A stretch of DNA of 5,168 nucleotides from Phycisphaeraceae bacterium. Its GTDB lineage: Bacteria; Planctomycetota; Phycisphaerae; Phycisphaerales; Phycisphaeraceae. The notes under the pieces are model-generated. The model was not told the origin of the DNA. It searched no databases and saw nothing but the letters and a program-made list of their open reading frames with translations. Each line of letters begins with the position of its first letter. Position 1 is the stretch's first letter. The stretch is taken from positions 1 through 5,168 of the forward strand of contig JAJDCT010000393.1 in NCBI GenBank assembly GCA_029260695.1, read 5' to 3'. The position numbers were made by a program, and so were the translations under genes. Shown piece by piece: positions 1-5,114 of this stretch.

Positions 1-174
1 CAGCCGGTGGTTGGGCGAGATATTGCGCCGCTGCGGCAGATCAATACGAGGCTGACCCGGCTGACGGATGGACCCAGCCGGTATGTTTTGCTGGCGGTGG
101 GGATTATCTGTTTGCTGGCGGGGCTTTGGCCAGAGAAGGCGGCGCAGCCGGGGGGGGATGGGGTTGTGGTGTAG
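1..174 (+). CDS. 3' end of an unidentified protein with a C-terminal membrane segment (partial)
   Basis: The first reading frame is open from the window edge to a TAG at 172-174 and gives the last 57 residues of a protein whose start lies outside. The visible part has a basic, polar stretch (residues 5-27, with several Arg), then a hydrophobic run YVLLAVGIICLLAGLW at about residues 28-43 that would span a membrane once, then a short Gly/Pro-rich tail ending in VVV. Codon use is GC-rich like the neighbouring genes, which supports real coding. No family motif is visible in this fragment, so I do not assign a function. It could be the end of a polytopic membrane protein or a tail-anchored protein. 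It is transcribed toward the convergent rhodanese-like gene at 402-830. Confidence 0.55.
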   Translation, partial: QPVVGRDIAPLRQINTRLTRLTDGPSRYVLLAVGIICLLAGLWPEKAAQPGGDGVVV

Positions 175-401
175 GCGGGCTGTGCAACGCAGACGTAGAG
201 GATAGTTCGGGTCGGCGCTCTCGGAGTACGCCGTGTGTCCGGGGCGGCTAAACATCACCCCCTAGCCTTAAACTAATACGGATCACGATTTAAACTCGTG
301 CCCATCATCATGTCCAATCCCCCGGCAAAGCCGGGGACTGCGGGAGACCCATAACGCCCAGAGCTCAATCAGAAACCGTCTAAGAGGTCTGCTTCTCTGG
401 T
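175..401. other. Intergenic spacer between convergent genes
   Basis: No convincing ORF, tRNA or other RNA gene is visible in these 227 bases, which separate two genes whose 3' ends face each other. The spacer holds a near-palindrome, CACGA-TTTAAAC-TCGTG (284-300), and the strong GC hairpin at 320-336. The middle (about 250-300) is AT-richer than the surrounding genes. The natural role here would be transcription termination for both flanking genes, but no T-tract follows either structure. Confidence 0.5.
320..336. terminator. GC-rich hairpin, possible bidirectional terminator or repeat unit
   Basis: CCCCGGC (320-326), an AAA loop and GCCGGGG (330-336) form a perfect 7-bp GC stem between two convergent genes. 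The position suits a transcription terminator shared by both. Neither strand has a T-run after the stem, so it is not a canonical intrinsic terminator. It could instead be a stem-loop that protects 3' ends or one copy of a dispersed intergenic repeat. Confidence 0.35.
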
Positions 402-830
402 CTACGACCCCGTTTTGATTTCATGGTCGTTGCGTTTCCACATCTCAAAGCCGCCGCGGTAGTCCGATACAAGGACCTTGCCCCCGGCGAGCAGCTTCTT
501 GGCTGCGGCGTGGGACAGGGTATTCCTCGGACCATCGCCGTAAACGACGATGTGATCCACATCTGCGAAACGCGGGTCGTTCGGATTAAGATCCGGCAGC
601 GGGATGTTGATCGCGCCGGGGATGTGGCCGGTCCGGTACCGGTAATCCGGGCGGACATCGACGATCACAACGTCCTGCTCCTCCTCGAGCAGTTCCACAA
701 GACCGATATCATCGATCAAATCGATATCGTGGTCGGTGACTTCCTTCGTCTGGTTGCAGGCGGCCAGCCCGAGAAGCATAACGACAAGGCCTGCGCAGAC
801 GGCCATGCTAGTGATCCACCTTGTTCCCAT
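402..830 (-). CDS. Rhodanese-like lipoprotein lacking the catalytic cysteine
   Basis: This encodes a 142-residue exported lipoprotein with a single rhodanese domain. The ATG at 828-830 is chosen because the basic start MGTR and a hydrophobic stretch lead directly to a lipobox, LAAC (residues 22-25), and AAAGG lies 8 nt upstream. The open frame extends further upstream to 929, but that would bury the signal peptide. Asn follows the lipidated Cys25, which under the E. coli sorting rule favours the outer membrane. Rhodanese features are DVRP (58-61), the hallmark GHIPGAINIP (68-77), VVY before the active loop (95-97), and RGGFEMW (125-131) near the end. The loop that normally begins with the sulfur-carrying Cys reads GDGPRN (98-103), so Gly replaces Cys, and the mature protein has no cysteine except the lipidated one. 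Sulfurtransferase activity is therefore unlikely; a binding or structural role at the envelope is my inference. It diverges from the small ORF at 1074. Confidence 0.88.
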   Translation of the reverse strand: MGTRWITSMAVCAGLVVMLLGLAACNQTKEVTDHDIDLIDDIGLVELLEEEQDVVIVDVRPDYRYRTGHIPGAINIPLPDLNPNDPRFADVDHIVVYGDGPRNTLSHAAAKKLLAGGKVLVSDYRGGFEMWKRNDHEIKTGS

Positions 831-1073
831 CCTGTCGACCTTTCGGTTCTGTATGTGATTGGTAAGCCGGGTTTCTTTTGTGCCCACCCCGGATACACCC
901 GGGTCTTCTGAAATATCTACACACAGCATACGCGAAGAGTGCGGGCGGCGGCAAAAAATTCGGCATATCCCAGATAATCCTTACGACACGATCAAGACCG
1001 AGCCGCGCGCGACCGATCATTCATTTGGAAGACGAGCGTCCGCGACAACGGGGCGGACGGGAGAACCCGCTGG
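831..1073. other. Divergent intergenic region
   Basis: These 243 bases lie between the divergent starts of the rhodanese-like lipoprotein (minus) and the small ORF at 1074 (plus), so promoters for both should be here. I find no strong -35/-10 pair. GATAAT at 973-978 (plus) and TATGCT on the minus strand around 926-931 are weak -10 candidates without good partners. A palindrome ACCCGGGT (897-904), close to a related CCCCGGAT, could be a regulator site. An inverted repeat at 1037-1059 sits just before the plus-strand start. Confidence 0.4.
1037..1059 (+). promoter_or_regulatory. Hairpin overlapping the putative ribosome binding site of the small ORF
   Basis: CGTCCGC (1037-1043) and GCGGACG (1053-1059) form a perfect 7-bp inverted repeat with a 9-nt loop. 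The second arm runs into the purine-rich GGACGGGAG (1055-1063) that would serve as ribosome binding site for the ATG at 1074. Folding in the mRNA would partly hide that site. Regulation by this structure is inference; in GC-rich DNA such a repeat can occur by chance. Confidence 0.3.
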
Positions 1074-1280
1074 ATGAATGACAGGCAACACACTGACGTC
1101 ACGGCCGCTCGTCTTCTTTCTGATTTACCGGCTTTCGGTCGGTGGGACAACCGCCCTTTGAACCGTCAACTCAGGCAACTGCTATCCGATCTGGACGAGC
1201 AGACCCTGATGAGCCTGACCGCACACGCGGTCCAGCGCATCGCGTCGGGCCCCAGGCGGGGCCGGCATTTCCCTATCTAA
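1074..1280 (+). CDS. Small hypothetical protein
   Basis: An open frame of 68 codons begins with ATG at 1074 and ends with TAA at 1278-1280. GGGAG (1059-1063) lies 10 nt upstream. I recognise no family. The product looks mostly helical and charged: residues 28-58 contain Leu/Arg/Asp-rich segments (NRQLRQLLSDLDEQ, then LMSLTAHAVQRIAS) that could form two amphipathic helices, followed by a basic tail (GPRRGRHFPI). There is no signal peptide or membrane segment. It fills the gap between the divergent lipoprotein gene and the convergent hydrolase gene, with no competing ORF of better quality on either strand. Its stop overlaps the hydrolase stop. Short length and lack of a known family keep confidence moderate. 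Confidence 0.5.
   Translation: MNDRQHTDVTAARLLSDLPAFGRWDNRPLNRQLRQLLSDLDEQTLMSLTAHAVQRIASGPRRGRHFPI
1247..1263. terminator. GC hairpin at the meeting point of two convergent genes
   Basis: GGCCCC (1248-1253), an AGGC loop and GGGGCC (1258-1263) form a 6-bp all-GC stem just inside the 3' end of the small ORF and just beyond the stop of the convergent hydrolase gene. The place is right for a bidirectional terminator, but no T-tract follows on either strand, so this is a weak call. Confidence 0.3.
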
Positions 1281-2371
1281 ACAAGCCCCATGTCTGTGTA
1301 GAGCGCGGCGAGTATTTCGTTGTTGCGCTTATGGTGGGCTGTGTCTCCAGGCATGCCGTTGAATACGATCGCGATGGCCAGGTTGTGTGTGGGGTCGGCG
1401 AAGGCGACGGAAGACTGATAGCCGGAGTGGCCGAAGGCTTGGTTTGAGGCGTGCGGGCCGTAGCCGTAGGGGACGGTATCGACGCCATATTCCGCGGAGT
1501 TGGGGATGAAGCCCAGCCCCCAATCAATGATGTGCTTGAAGCTGTGGTCGTGCATGCCGACACGGTGGCGGTCTGTGAATAGCGAGACGGTTTCGGGCTC
1601 GATGATGCGTGTGCCGTTGAGCTCGCCGCCATTCAATAACATTTCGTAGACCCTGCCGAGCTCACGAGCGGGGCCATACCCGCTGCCGCCGGGTCGGCAA
1701 TCGGTACACCAGCGTTGCTGGTCGAACCCACTGGGCAACGTCGAACCACGGGTGGTCCTGGGCATCTGCCCGATCCGGTCGGTGTGTTCGCGGTAATAAA
1801 CAGCGGGCATGCCGATCCAACTGTCTACCATCCCAAGCGGTTCGAAGATGTGTTCGCGGTAGTAGTCGCTGGGCGGTTTGCCCGAGGCGATGCTGACCAG
1901 TTCGCCGAGGATGAACCAACTGGAGTGCAGGTGGTAGCCGGCTCGCTCGCCTGGGGTCCAACCGGGTTCAAGAGGTGTAGCGCAGATCGCGGCGATGATG
2001 TCATCCCAGGGCACGCCGGGCGATTTGAATCGGCTTGCACGGAAGCCCGCGGTGTGGGTCAGCAGGTGACGCGGGGTGATGGCTTCCTTGCCGCCCTGCC
2101 CAAAGTCGGGGATGACCTCGGCGACCGGCTTATCGAGATCAAGTCGGCCCAACTCCCACTGCTGAGCGAACGCGACCGCGGCGACGGGCTTGGTGGCGCT
2201 CATCCAGGTCTGGATCGAGTCGGTGGCCATGGGGATGCCGGGGCGTACCTCGCCCCATGCGGCATCGGCGACGACTTCGCGGTTACGGGAGATATACACC
2301 TGCGCGCCCAGGTGGTCGCCGGCTTCAATACCCTGGACGATGAGATTGTTGACGGTCGGTAGCGCGTCCAA
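1277..2371 (-). CDS. Serine beta-lactamase-fold hydrolase (class C/esterase-like, PF00144 type)
   Basis: This 364-residue protein belongs to the serine beta-lactamase superfamily of penicillin-binding-like hydrolases, which includes class C beta-lactamases, esterases of the EstB type and D-aminopeptidases. The nucleophile motif is SATK (Ser58, Lys61). LLTHTAGF (103-110) is the conserved stretch after it, Tyr146 in GYHLHS is the likely second-motif tyrosine, and HSG (315-317) replaces the KTG box, as is common in esterase-like members. PGGSGYGPARELGRVYEMLLNGG (227-249) matches the usual region before the last domain. No signal peptide is visible, so it is probably cytoplasmic, which argues against a dedicated antibiotic-resistance enzyme. 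Start: TTG at 2369-2371, with AAAGG 6 nt upstream; an in-frame stop lies four codons before it and the next ATG (Met48) would cut into the fold. It follows the yqgE-like gene by 9 nt and is probably cotranscribed. CTDC (222-225) is a CxxC pair of unknown meaning. The substrate cannot be told from sequence. Confidence 0.92.
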   Translation of the reverse strand: MDALPTVNNLIVQGIEAGDHLGAQVYISRNREVVADAAWGEVRPGIPMATDSIQTWMSATKPVAAVAFAQQWELGRLDLDKPVAEVIPDFGQGGKEAITPRHLLTHTAGFRASRFKSPGVPWDDIIAAICATPLEPGWTPGERAGYHLHSSWFILGELVSIASGKPPSDYYREHIFEPLGMVDSWIGMPAVYYREHTDRIGQMPRTTRGSTLPSGFDQQRWCTDCRPGGSGYGPARELGRVYEMLLNGGELNGTRIIEPETVSLFTDRHRVGMHDHSFKHIIDWGLGFIPNSAEYGVDTVPYGYGPHASNQAFGHSGYQSSVAFADPTHNLAIAIVFNGMPGDTAHHKRNNEILAALYTDMGLV

Positions 2372-2380
2372 GAAATGCCT

Positions 2381-2965
2381 TTAGTTCACCGAGGGGTCAG
2401 GGGGGATCAGGTTGGGGTTGATCTGGGTCTTCAGTTCCTCCAGGCCCCGCTCCTTGATGAGGGCCGACCACGAGTGCGAATCCATGTCAGGCTCAAAGAC
2501 GTTCTGCGCGGTCGCGTCAAGTGTCAGCCAACCCCCCGCGGCGAGCTCGGCGTCCAACTGCCCGGTGGTCCAGCCGGCGTAGCCATGGAAGTAGCGGGCG
2601 GTGGCGTGTTCGTTGGTAAGCAGGTCGCGGACCAGGTCGCTGTCGACCGTGAAGTACACACCAGGCTCCCCAGGATCGTTGGGCTCAGATGGGATCACGG
2701 TTTCCTGGGCCAGTTCGGCCTCTGAGTGCAGCACCATCAAAGGCCCGTCACACGGACCACCCCGCAGCAACGCCGCGTCGGTCTCGCAGCCCACGTCCCC
2801 ATCCATCTCGATCGCGTCCCGCACCTTCGCCCCGGTCGGGCGGTTGAGGACCAGGCCCAGCGCGCCGTCATCGTCGTGCTTGATGATCAGCACGACCGAA
2901 CGAGCAAAGTTCGGATCCTCCATCGCCGGTGCGGCGAGCAGGAGTTTGCCTTTTAGGGACGCCAT
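2381..2965 (-). CDS. yqgE: YqgE/AlgH family protein (UPF0301)
   Basis: The 194-residue product matches the YqgE/AlgH family (E. coli YqgE is 187 residues), which is widespread but of poorly defined function; AlgH was linked to alginate regulation in Pseudomonas. Family features are LLLAAPAMEDPNFARSVVLI (8-27), the GALGLVLNRP segment (34-43), LLRGGP (66-71), and FHGYAGWTTGQLDAEL with GGW after it (126-146). The ATG at 2963-2965 is chosen because homology begins right there. The frame stays open upstream to an ATG at 3094, but the extra 43 residues do not resemble the family. No Shine-Dalgarno sequence precedes the chosen ATG; instead an extended -10 element ends 7 nt before it, suggesting a leaderless mRNA. 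The hydrolase gene follows after 9 nt in the same frame. The protein has no signal peptide and is expected in the cytoplasm. Confidence 0.93.
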   Translation of the reverse strand: MASLKGKLLLAAPAMEDPNFARSVVLIIKHDDDGALGLVLNRPTGAKVRDAIEMDGDVGCETDAALLRGGPCDGPLMVLHSEAELAQETVIPSEPNDPGEPGVYFTVDSDLVRDLLTNEHATARYFHGYAGWTTGQLDAELAAGGWLTLDATAQNVFEPDMDSHSWSALIKERGLEELKTQINPNLIPPDPSVN

Positions 2966-2971
2966 AGACAC

Positions 2972-2980
2972 ATGATAGCA
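2972..2980 (-). promoter_or_regulatory. Extended -10 promoter for yqgE, positioned for a leaderless transcript
   Basis: On the minus strand the sequence reads TGCTATCAT, an extended -10 (TGn plus TATCAT, five of six matches to TATAAT). Six bases (GTGTCT) separate it from the yqgE ATG, so the usual initiation point would be the A of the ATG itself. No good -35 hexamer is found 16-18 nt upstream, which extended -10 promoters can tolerate. The absence of a Shine-Dalgarno sequence fits. The transcription start is inferred. Confidence 0.4.
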
Positions 2981-3061
2981 GGTGGTGTGGGGTGGTTGAG
3001 TTGTGAATAAGCGCAAGAAAACTGGGTGGATTGAGAATTTAGGTAAGGAAGGTAAGGGGGA

Positions 3062-3088
3062 AACCCGGGCCAGCGTCAGGCTCAGGTT
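3062..3088 (-). terminator. Possible terminator after nuoF
   Basis: On the minus strand AACCTGAGCC, a 7-nt loop and GGCCCGGGTT can form a 10-position stem with one wobble pair and one mismatch, beginning about 24 nt after the nuoF stop. The stem is followed by TTTCCCCCTT rather than a clean T-run, so termination would be weak. It is the only terminator-like structure between nuoF and the yqgE promoter. Confidence 0.35.
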
Positions 3089-3111
3089 CGGCATTGGGCG
3101 TGGGGGTATGC

Positions 3112-4485
3112 TTAACTTCCGACTACCGAAAGAGAGACGAAGCGTTGTTTGCTGACCTTGGCTTCGAACTCGTCCCAGAACTTGTTGACGATGGTGCGGA
3201 TGGCCCAGTTGGCGCCGTCGGCGAGACCGCAGATGGTGGCGCCTCGGCCGGAGGGGAGTGCGCCCATGGAGCCGGCGATCTCCAGTAGTAGGTCCAGGTC
3301 ACGGGTGGTGCCGTCGCCTGCTTCGATGCGTGAGAGCATCTTGGACATCCAGTTGGTGCCTTCGCGGCAGGGTGTGCATTGGCCGCAGGACTCGTGGCCG
3401 AAGAAACGAGCGATGTTGCGTGCGACGGCGACCATGCAGGTGTCTTCGTCCATCACCATGACACCGGCGGTGCCCAGGCCGAGTGTGTCGTTGTTGGTGA
3501 TGTCGAAGTCGAGTCTGACTTCGTAGTCTTCGGTGCTCAGGACGCCGGTGGAGATGCCGCCTGGGATGGCGGTCTTGAATTTCTTGCCGCCGCGCATGCC
3601 CTGGCAGAGGCCTTCGATCAGGTCCTTGAGTGTGATGCCAAGCTCTTCTTCGTAGACACCGGGTCGGTTGACGTGGCCGGAGACGCCGAAGAGTTTGGGG
3701 CCGAAGCTGGCGGGGACGTGCGGGGGTGCGCCGTCGGGGCGTTGGGTGCCCATGGACTGGAACCACCTGGGGCCGTCTTCGCCGCGTTCGAGTATCGGGG
3801 TGCAGATGGCGAGGGTTTCGACGTTGTTGATGATGGTCGGTCGGCCAAACGCGCCGGCAACCGCGGGGAACGGGGGCTTGATGCGTGGCCAACCGCGTTT
3901 GCCTTCGAGCGATTCCAGCAGCGCGGTTTCTTCGCCACAGACATAAGCGCCTGCGCCGCGGTGCAGAAATAGGTCGGGCTGGCGGTCGTTGATCTTGCCG
4001 AGCCTGGAATCCTTGCCGAAGATTTTGTTGTCGTAGGCTTCCTTGATCGCGTTTTCGAAGACTTCACGCTGGTGGTGGTACTCGCCACGGATGTAGAAGT
4101 ACGCGGTGTCCAGCCGGCAGGCGTGCATGCAGATGGCGATGCCTTCGATGATGATGTGCGGGTCGAAGTCGATCAGCAGACGGTCCTTGAATGTCCCGGG
4201 CTCGGACTCGTCGGAGTTGATCGCGAGGTATCGGCGTCCGCCGTCTTCCGGGGGCAGGAAGCTCCACTTCATCCCGGCGGGGAAGCCAGCACCGCCACGT
4301 CCACGGACCTCGGCTGCCTTGACCAGTTCGATAACGTCCTTGGGGTCCATGGCCAGCGCGTTGGCCAGGCCGGTGTAGCCCTCGGTCTTGACGTACTGGT
4401 CGTAGGTCACCACCTTGCGATCGGCGGGGTCACCCCAGGGGTGGGTCGGGATGCGCTTGGTGAGGACGGGTTCGTTCAGTAGCAT
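3112..4485 (-). CDS. nuoF: NADH-quinone oxidoreductase subunit F (complex I flavoprotein)
   Basis: NuoF is the complex I subunit that binds NADH and FMN, accepts the hydride and passes electrons to the Fe-S chain; it sits in the peripheral arm with NuoE and NuoG. At 457 residues it is close to the E. coli protein (about 445). Visible signatures are the FMN/NADH glycine-rich GRGGAGFPAGMKW (62-74), ESEPGTFKDR (93-102), GAGAYVCGEETALLESLEG (177-195) with KPPFPA (203-208), and the N3 [4Fe-4S] ligands Cys367, Cys370, Cys373 (ESCGQCTPCREGT) and Cys419 (TICG). All key residues are present and the gene looks intact. Start: ATG at 4483-4485, with GAGG (4496-4499) 10 nt upstream. That site overlaps the TGA of the preceding 141-aa gene, so translational coupling is likely. 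nuoG does not follow downstream. Confidence 0.98.
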   Translation of the reverse strand: MLLNEPVLTKRIPTHPWGDPADRKVVTYDQYVKTEGYTGLANALAMDPKDVIELVKAAEVRGRGGAGFPAGMKWSFLPPEDGGRRYLAINSDESEPGTFKDRLLIDFDPHIIIEGIAICMHACRLDTAYFYIRGEYHHQREVFENAIKEAYDNKIFGKDSRLGKINDRQPDLFLHRGAGAYVCGEETALLESLEGKRGWPRIKPPFPAVAGAFGRPTIINNVETLAICTPILERGEDGPRWFQSMGTQRPDGAPPHVPASFGPKLFGVSGHVNRPGVYEEELGITLKDLIEGLCQGMRGGKKFKTAIPGGISTGVLSTEDYEVRLDFDITNNDTLGLGTAGVMVMDEDTCMVAVARNIARFFGHESCGQCTPCREGTNWMSKMLSRIEAGDGTTRDLDLLLEIAGSMGALPSGRGATICGLADGANWAIRTIVNKFWDEFEAKVSKQRFVSLSVVGS

Positions 4486-4497
4486 TGTCTTGCGACC

Positions 4498-4923
4498 TCA
4501 AGAGAATAGAAGCTGGTGCAACCTATGGGACAGGAAGACCAACCCCATACAGATGCCAAAACCATTCAAAACAATAAAGGGAATATAGTGGGCAGATTTA
4601 TACGCAACCGTATCACTTATGCCTAACGAAGGCTCCACTCTCTGGATATTTTCAATAGCTCGTCTGGTTCCTTCATGGTTCCCTGACATGCAAAAGTAGA
4701 TGATGAAGCCCAATACGACTATTGCAAAACCAATGATTGATTCGATGCCTGCAGATTCTTTATTGCATGCCACACGAGATAATACCAATGTAACTCCGCT
4801 GACATAACCTACGGGCAATGACCAATACCTAACTATGTGGTGCCGCATAGTTACATGCAACAACTCATATTGCTTGAGTAATGCAGTAGTATCTAATGAG
4901 TCGGCATCCGCTGTATCAACCAT
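4498..4923 (-). CDS. AT-rich small membrane protein inserted in the nuo operon, unknown function
   Basis: This encodes 141 residues with an N-terminal soluble segment (1-31, including LLKQYELLHVTMRHH), then hydrophobic stretches at about 36-52, 61-79 and 112-132 that could span the membrane. A charged loop (HEGTRRAIENIQRVEPSLG) separates the last two. I do not recognise the family. The ATG at 4921-4923 is preferred because GAGG lies 9 nt upstream; a GTG two codons earlier is possible. It overlaps the end of the 64-aa gene by 8 nt (ATGGTTGA), and its TGA lies 12 nt before nuoF. Counting bases 4501-4920 gives 180 G+C of 420 (about 43%), against roughly 58-67% in sampled parts of nuoF. That suggests recent acquisition. 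Nothing in it resembles a known complex I subunit. The clean start, ribosome site and packing argue that it is translated. Confidence 0.75.
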   Translation of the reverse strand: MVDTADADSLDTTALLKQYELLHVTMRHHIVRYWSLPVGYVSGVTLVLSRVACNKESAGIESIIGFAIVVLGFIIYFCMSGNHEGTRRAIENIQRVEPSLGISDTVAYKSAHYIPFIVLNGFGICMGLVFLSHRLHQLLFS

Positions 4924-5110
4924 CACCACTTTCCTCAGGTCCGGGTTTTACCTCGATCTCCTCGATCGTTGTTCGGCGGAGGGTCATGGTGTCGTTGACC
5001 TTCTGCTCTTGTGTCTGGTGGCTGATAACTTGCTTGCCGCCGGCGACCGGCTTGGCTGCGTGGTGGATCATCAGCCCCGTGTTCCGGCATAGCCGGGTGA
5101 ACCAGCCCAT
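4916..5110 (-). CDS. Small protein of the nuoE-nuoF interval, unknown function
   Basis: A 64-codon frame starts with ATG at 5108-5110, only 4 nt after the nuoE stop, with GGAG (5118-5121) placed 7 nt upstream inside the last nuoE codons. It ends at TGA 4916-4918. The protein has a hydrophobic, weakly basic N-terminus (MGWFTRLCRNTGLMIHHAAK), a Gln-rich middle, a beta-prone segment TMTLRRTTIEEIEVKPG (41-57) and an acidic Gly-rich tail. It has no Fe-S ligand pattern and is not a known complex I subunit. Composition and codon use match nuoE/nuoF, and the ordered layout suggests a native gene, perhaps an accessory or assembly factor of the NADH module (inference). The N-terminal helix could associate with a membrane or a partner. 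Confidence 0.72.
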   Translation of the reverse strand: MGWFTRLCRNTGLMIHHAAKPVAGGKQVISHQTQEQKVNDTMTLRRTTIEEIEVKPGPEESGDG

Positions 5111-5114
5111 CTGA

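Noticed and set aside
175..300. Possible tRNA suggested by AGTTCGGGTC near 205-215
   Set aside because: No acceptor stem, anticodon arm or matching T-arm could be folded around it.
423..911. Plus-strand open frame of 162 codons opposite the rhodanese-like lipoprotein
   Set aside because: The minus strand encodes a signal peptide, lipobox and rhodanese motifs; the plus-strand product has none and runs through the divergent spacer.
831..929. N-terminal extension of the rhodanese-like lipoprotein to the GTG/ATG-type start at 929
   Set aside because: It would place 33 residues before a normal lipoprotein signal peptide; the ATG at 830 has a ribosome site and gives a standard signal sequence.
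1715..2362. Plus-strand open frame of 215 codons opposite the hydrolase gene
   Set aside because: It lies entirely on the complement of a gene with clear catalytic motifs, and the product shows no family features.
1277..2371. Antibiotic-resistance beta-lactamase
   Set aside because: There is no signal peptide, and HSG replaces KTG, a pattern more typical of esterase or peptidase members of the fold.
2966..3094. N-terminal extension of YqgE by 43 residues to the ATG at 3094
   Set aside because: The extra residues do not match the family, no ribosome site precedes that ATG, and the extension would cover the likely promoter.
3379..3972. Long plus-strand open frame (197 codons) opposite nuoF
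   Set aside because: It is antisense to the well-supported nuoF, and its protein is a low-complexity Val/Gly/Ala/Asp-rich sequence, as expected from the complement of GC-rich codons.
4498..4923. The 141-aa gene as a missing Nuo membrane subunit such as NuoA or NuoK
   Set aside because: It has a soluble N-terminal segment and a charged loop, no recognisable NuoA/J/K motif, and base composition unlike the operon.
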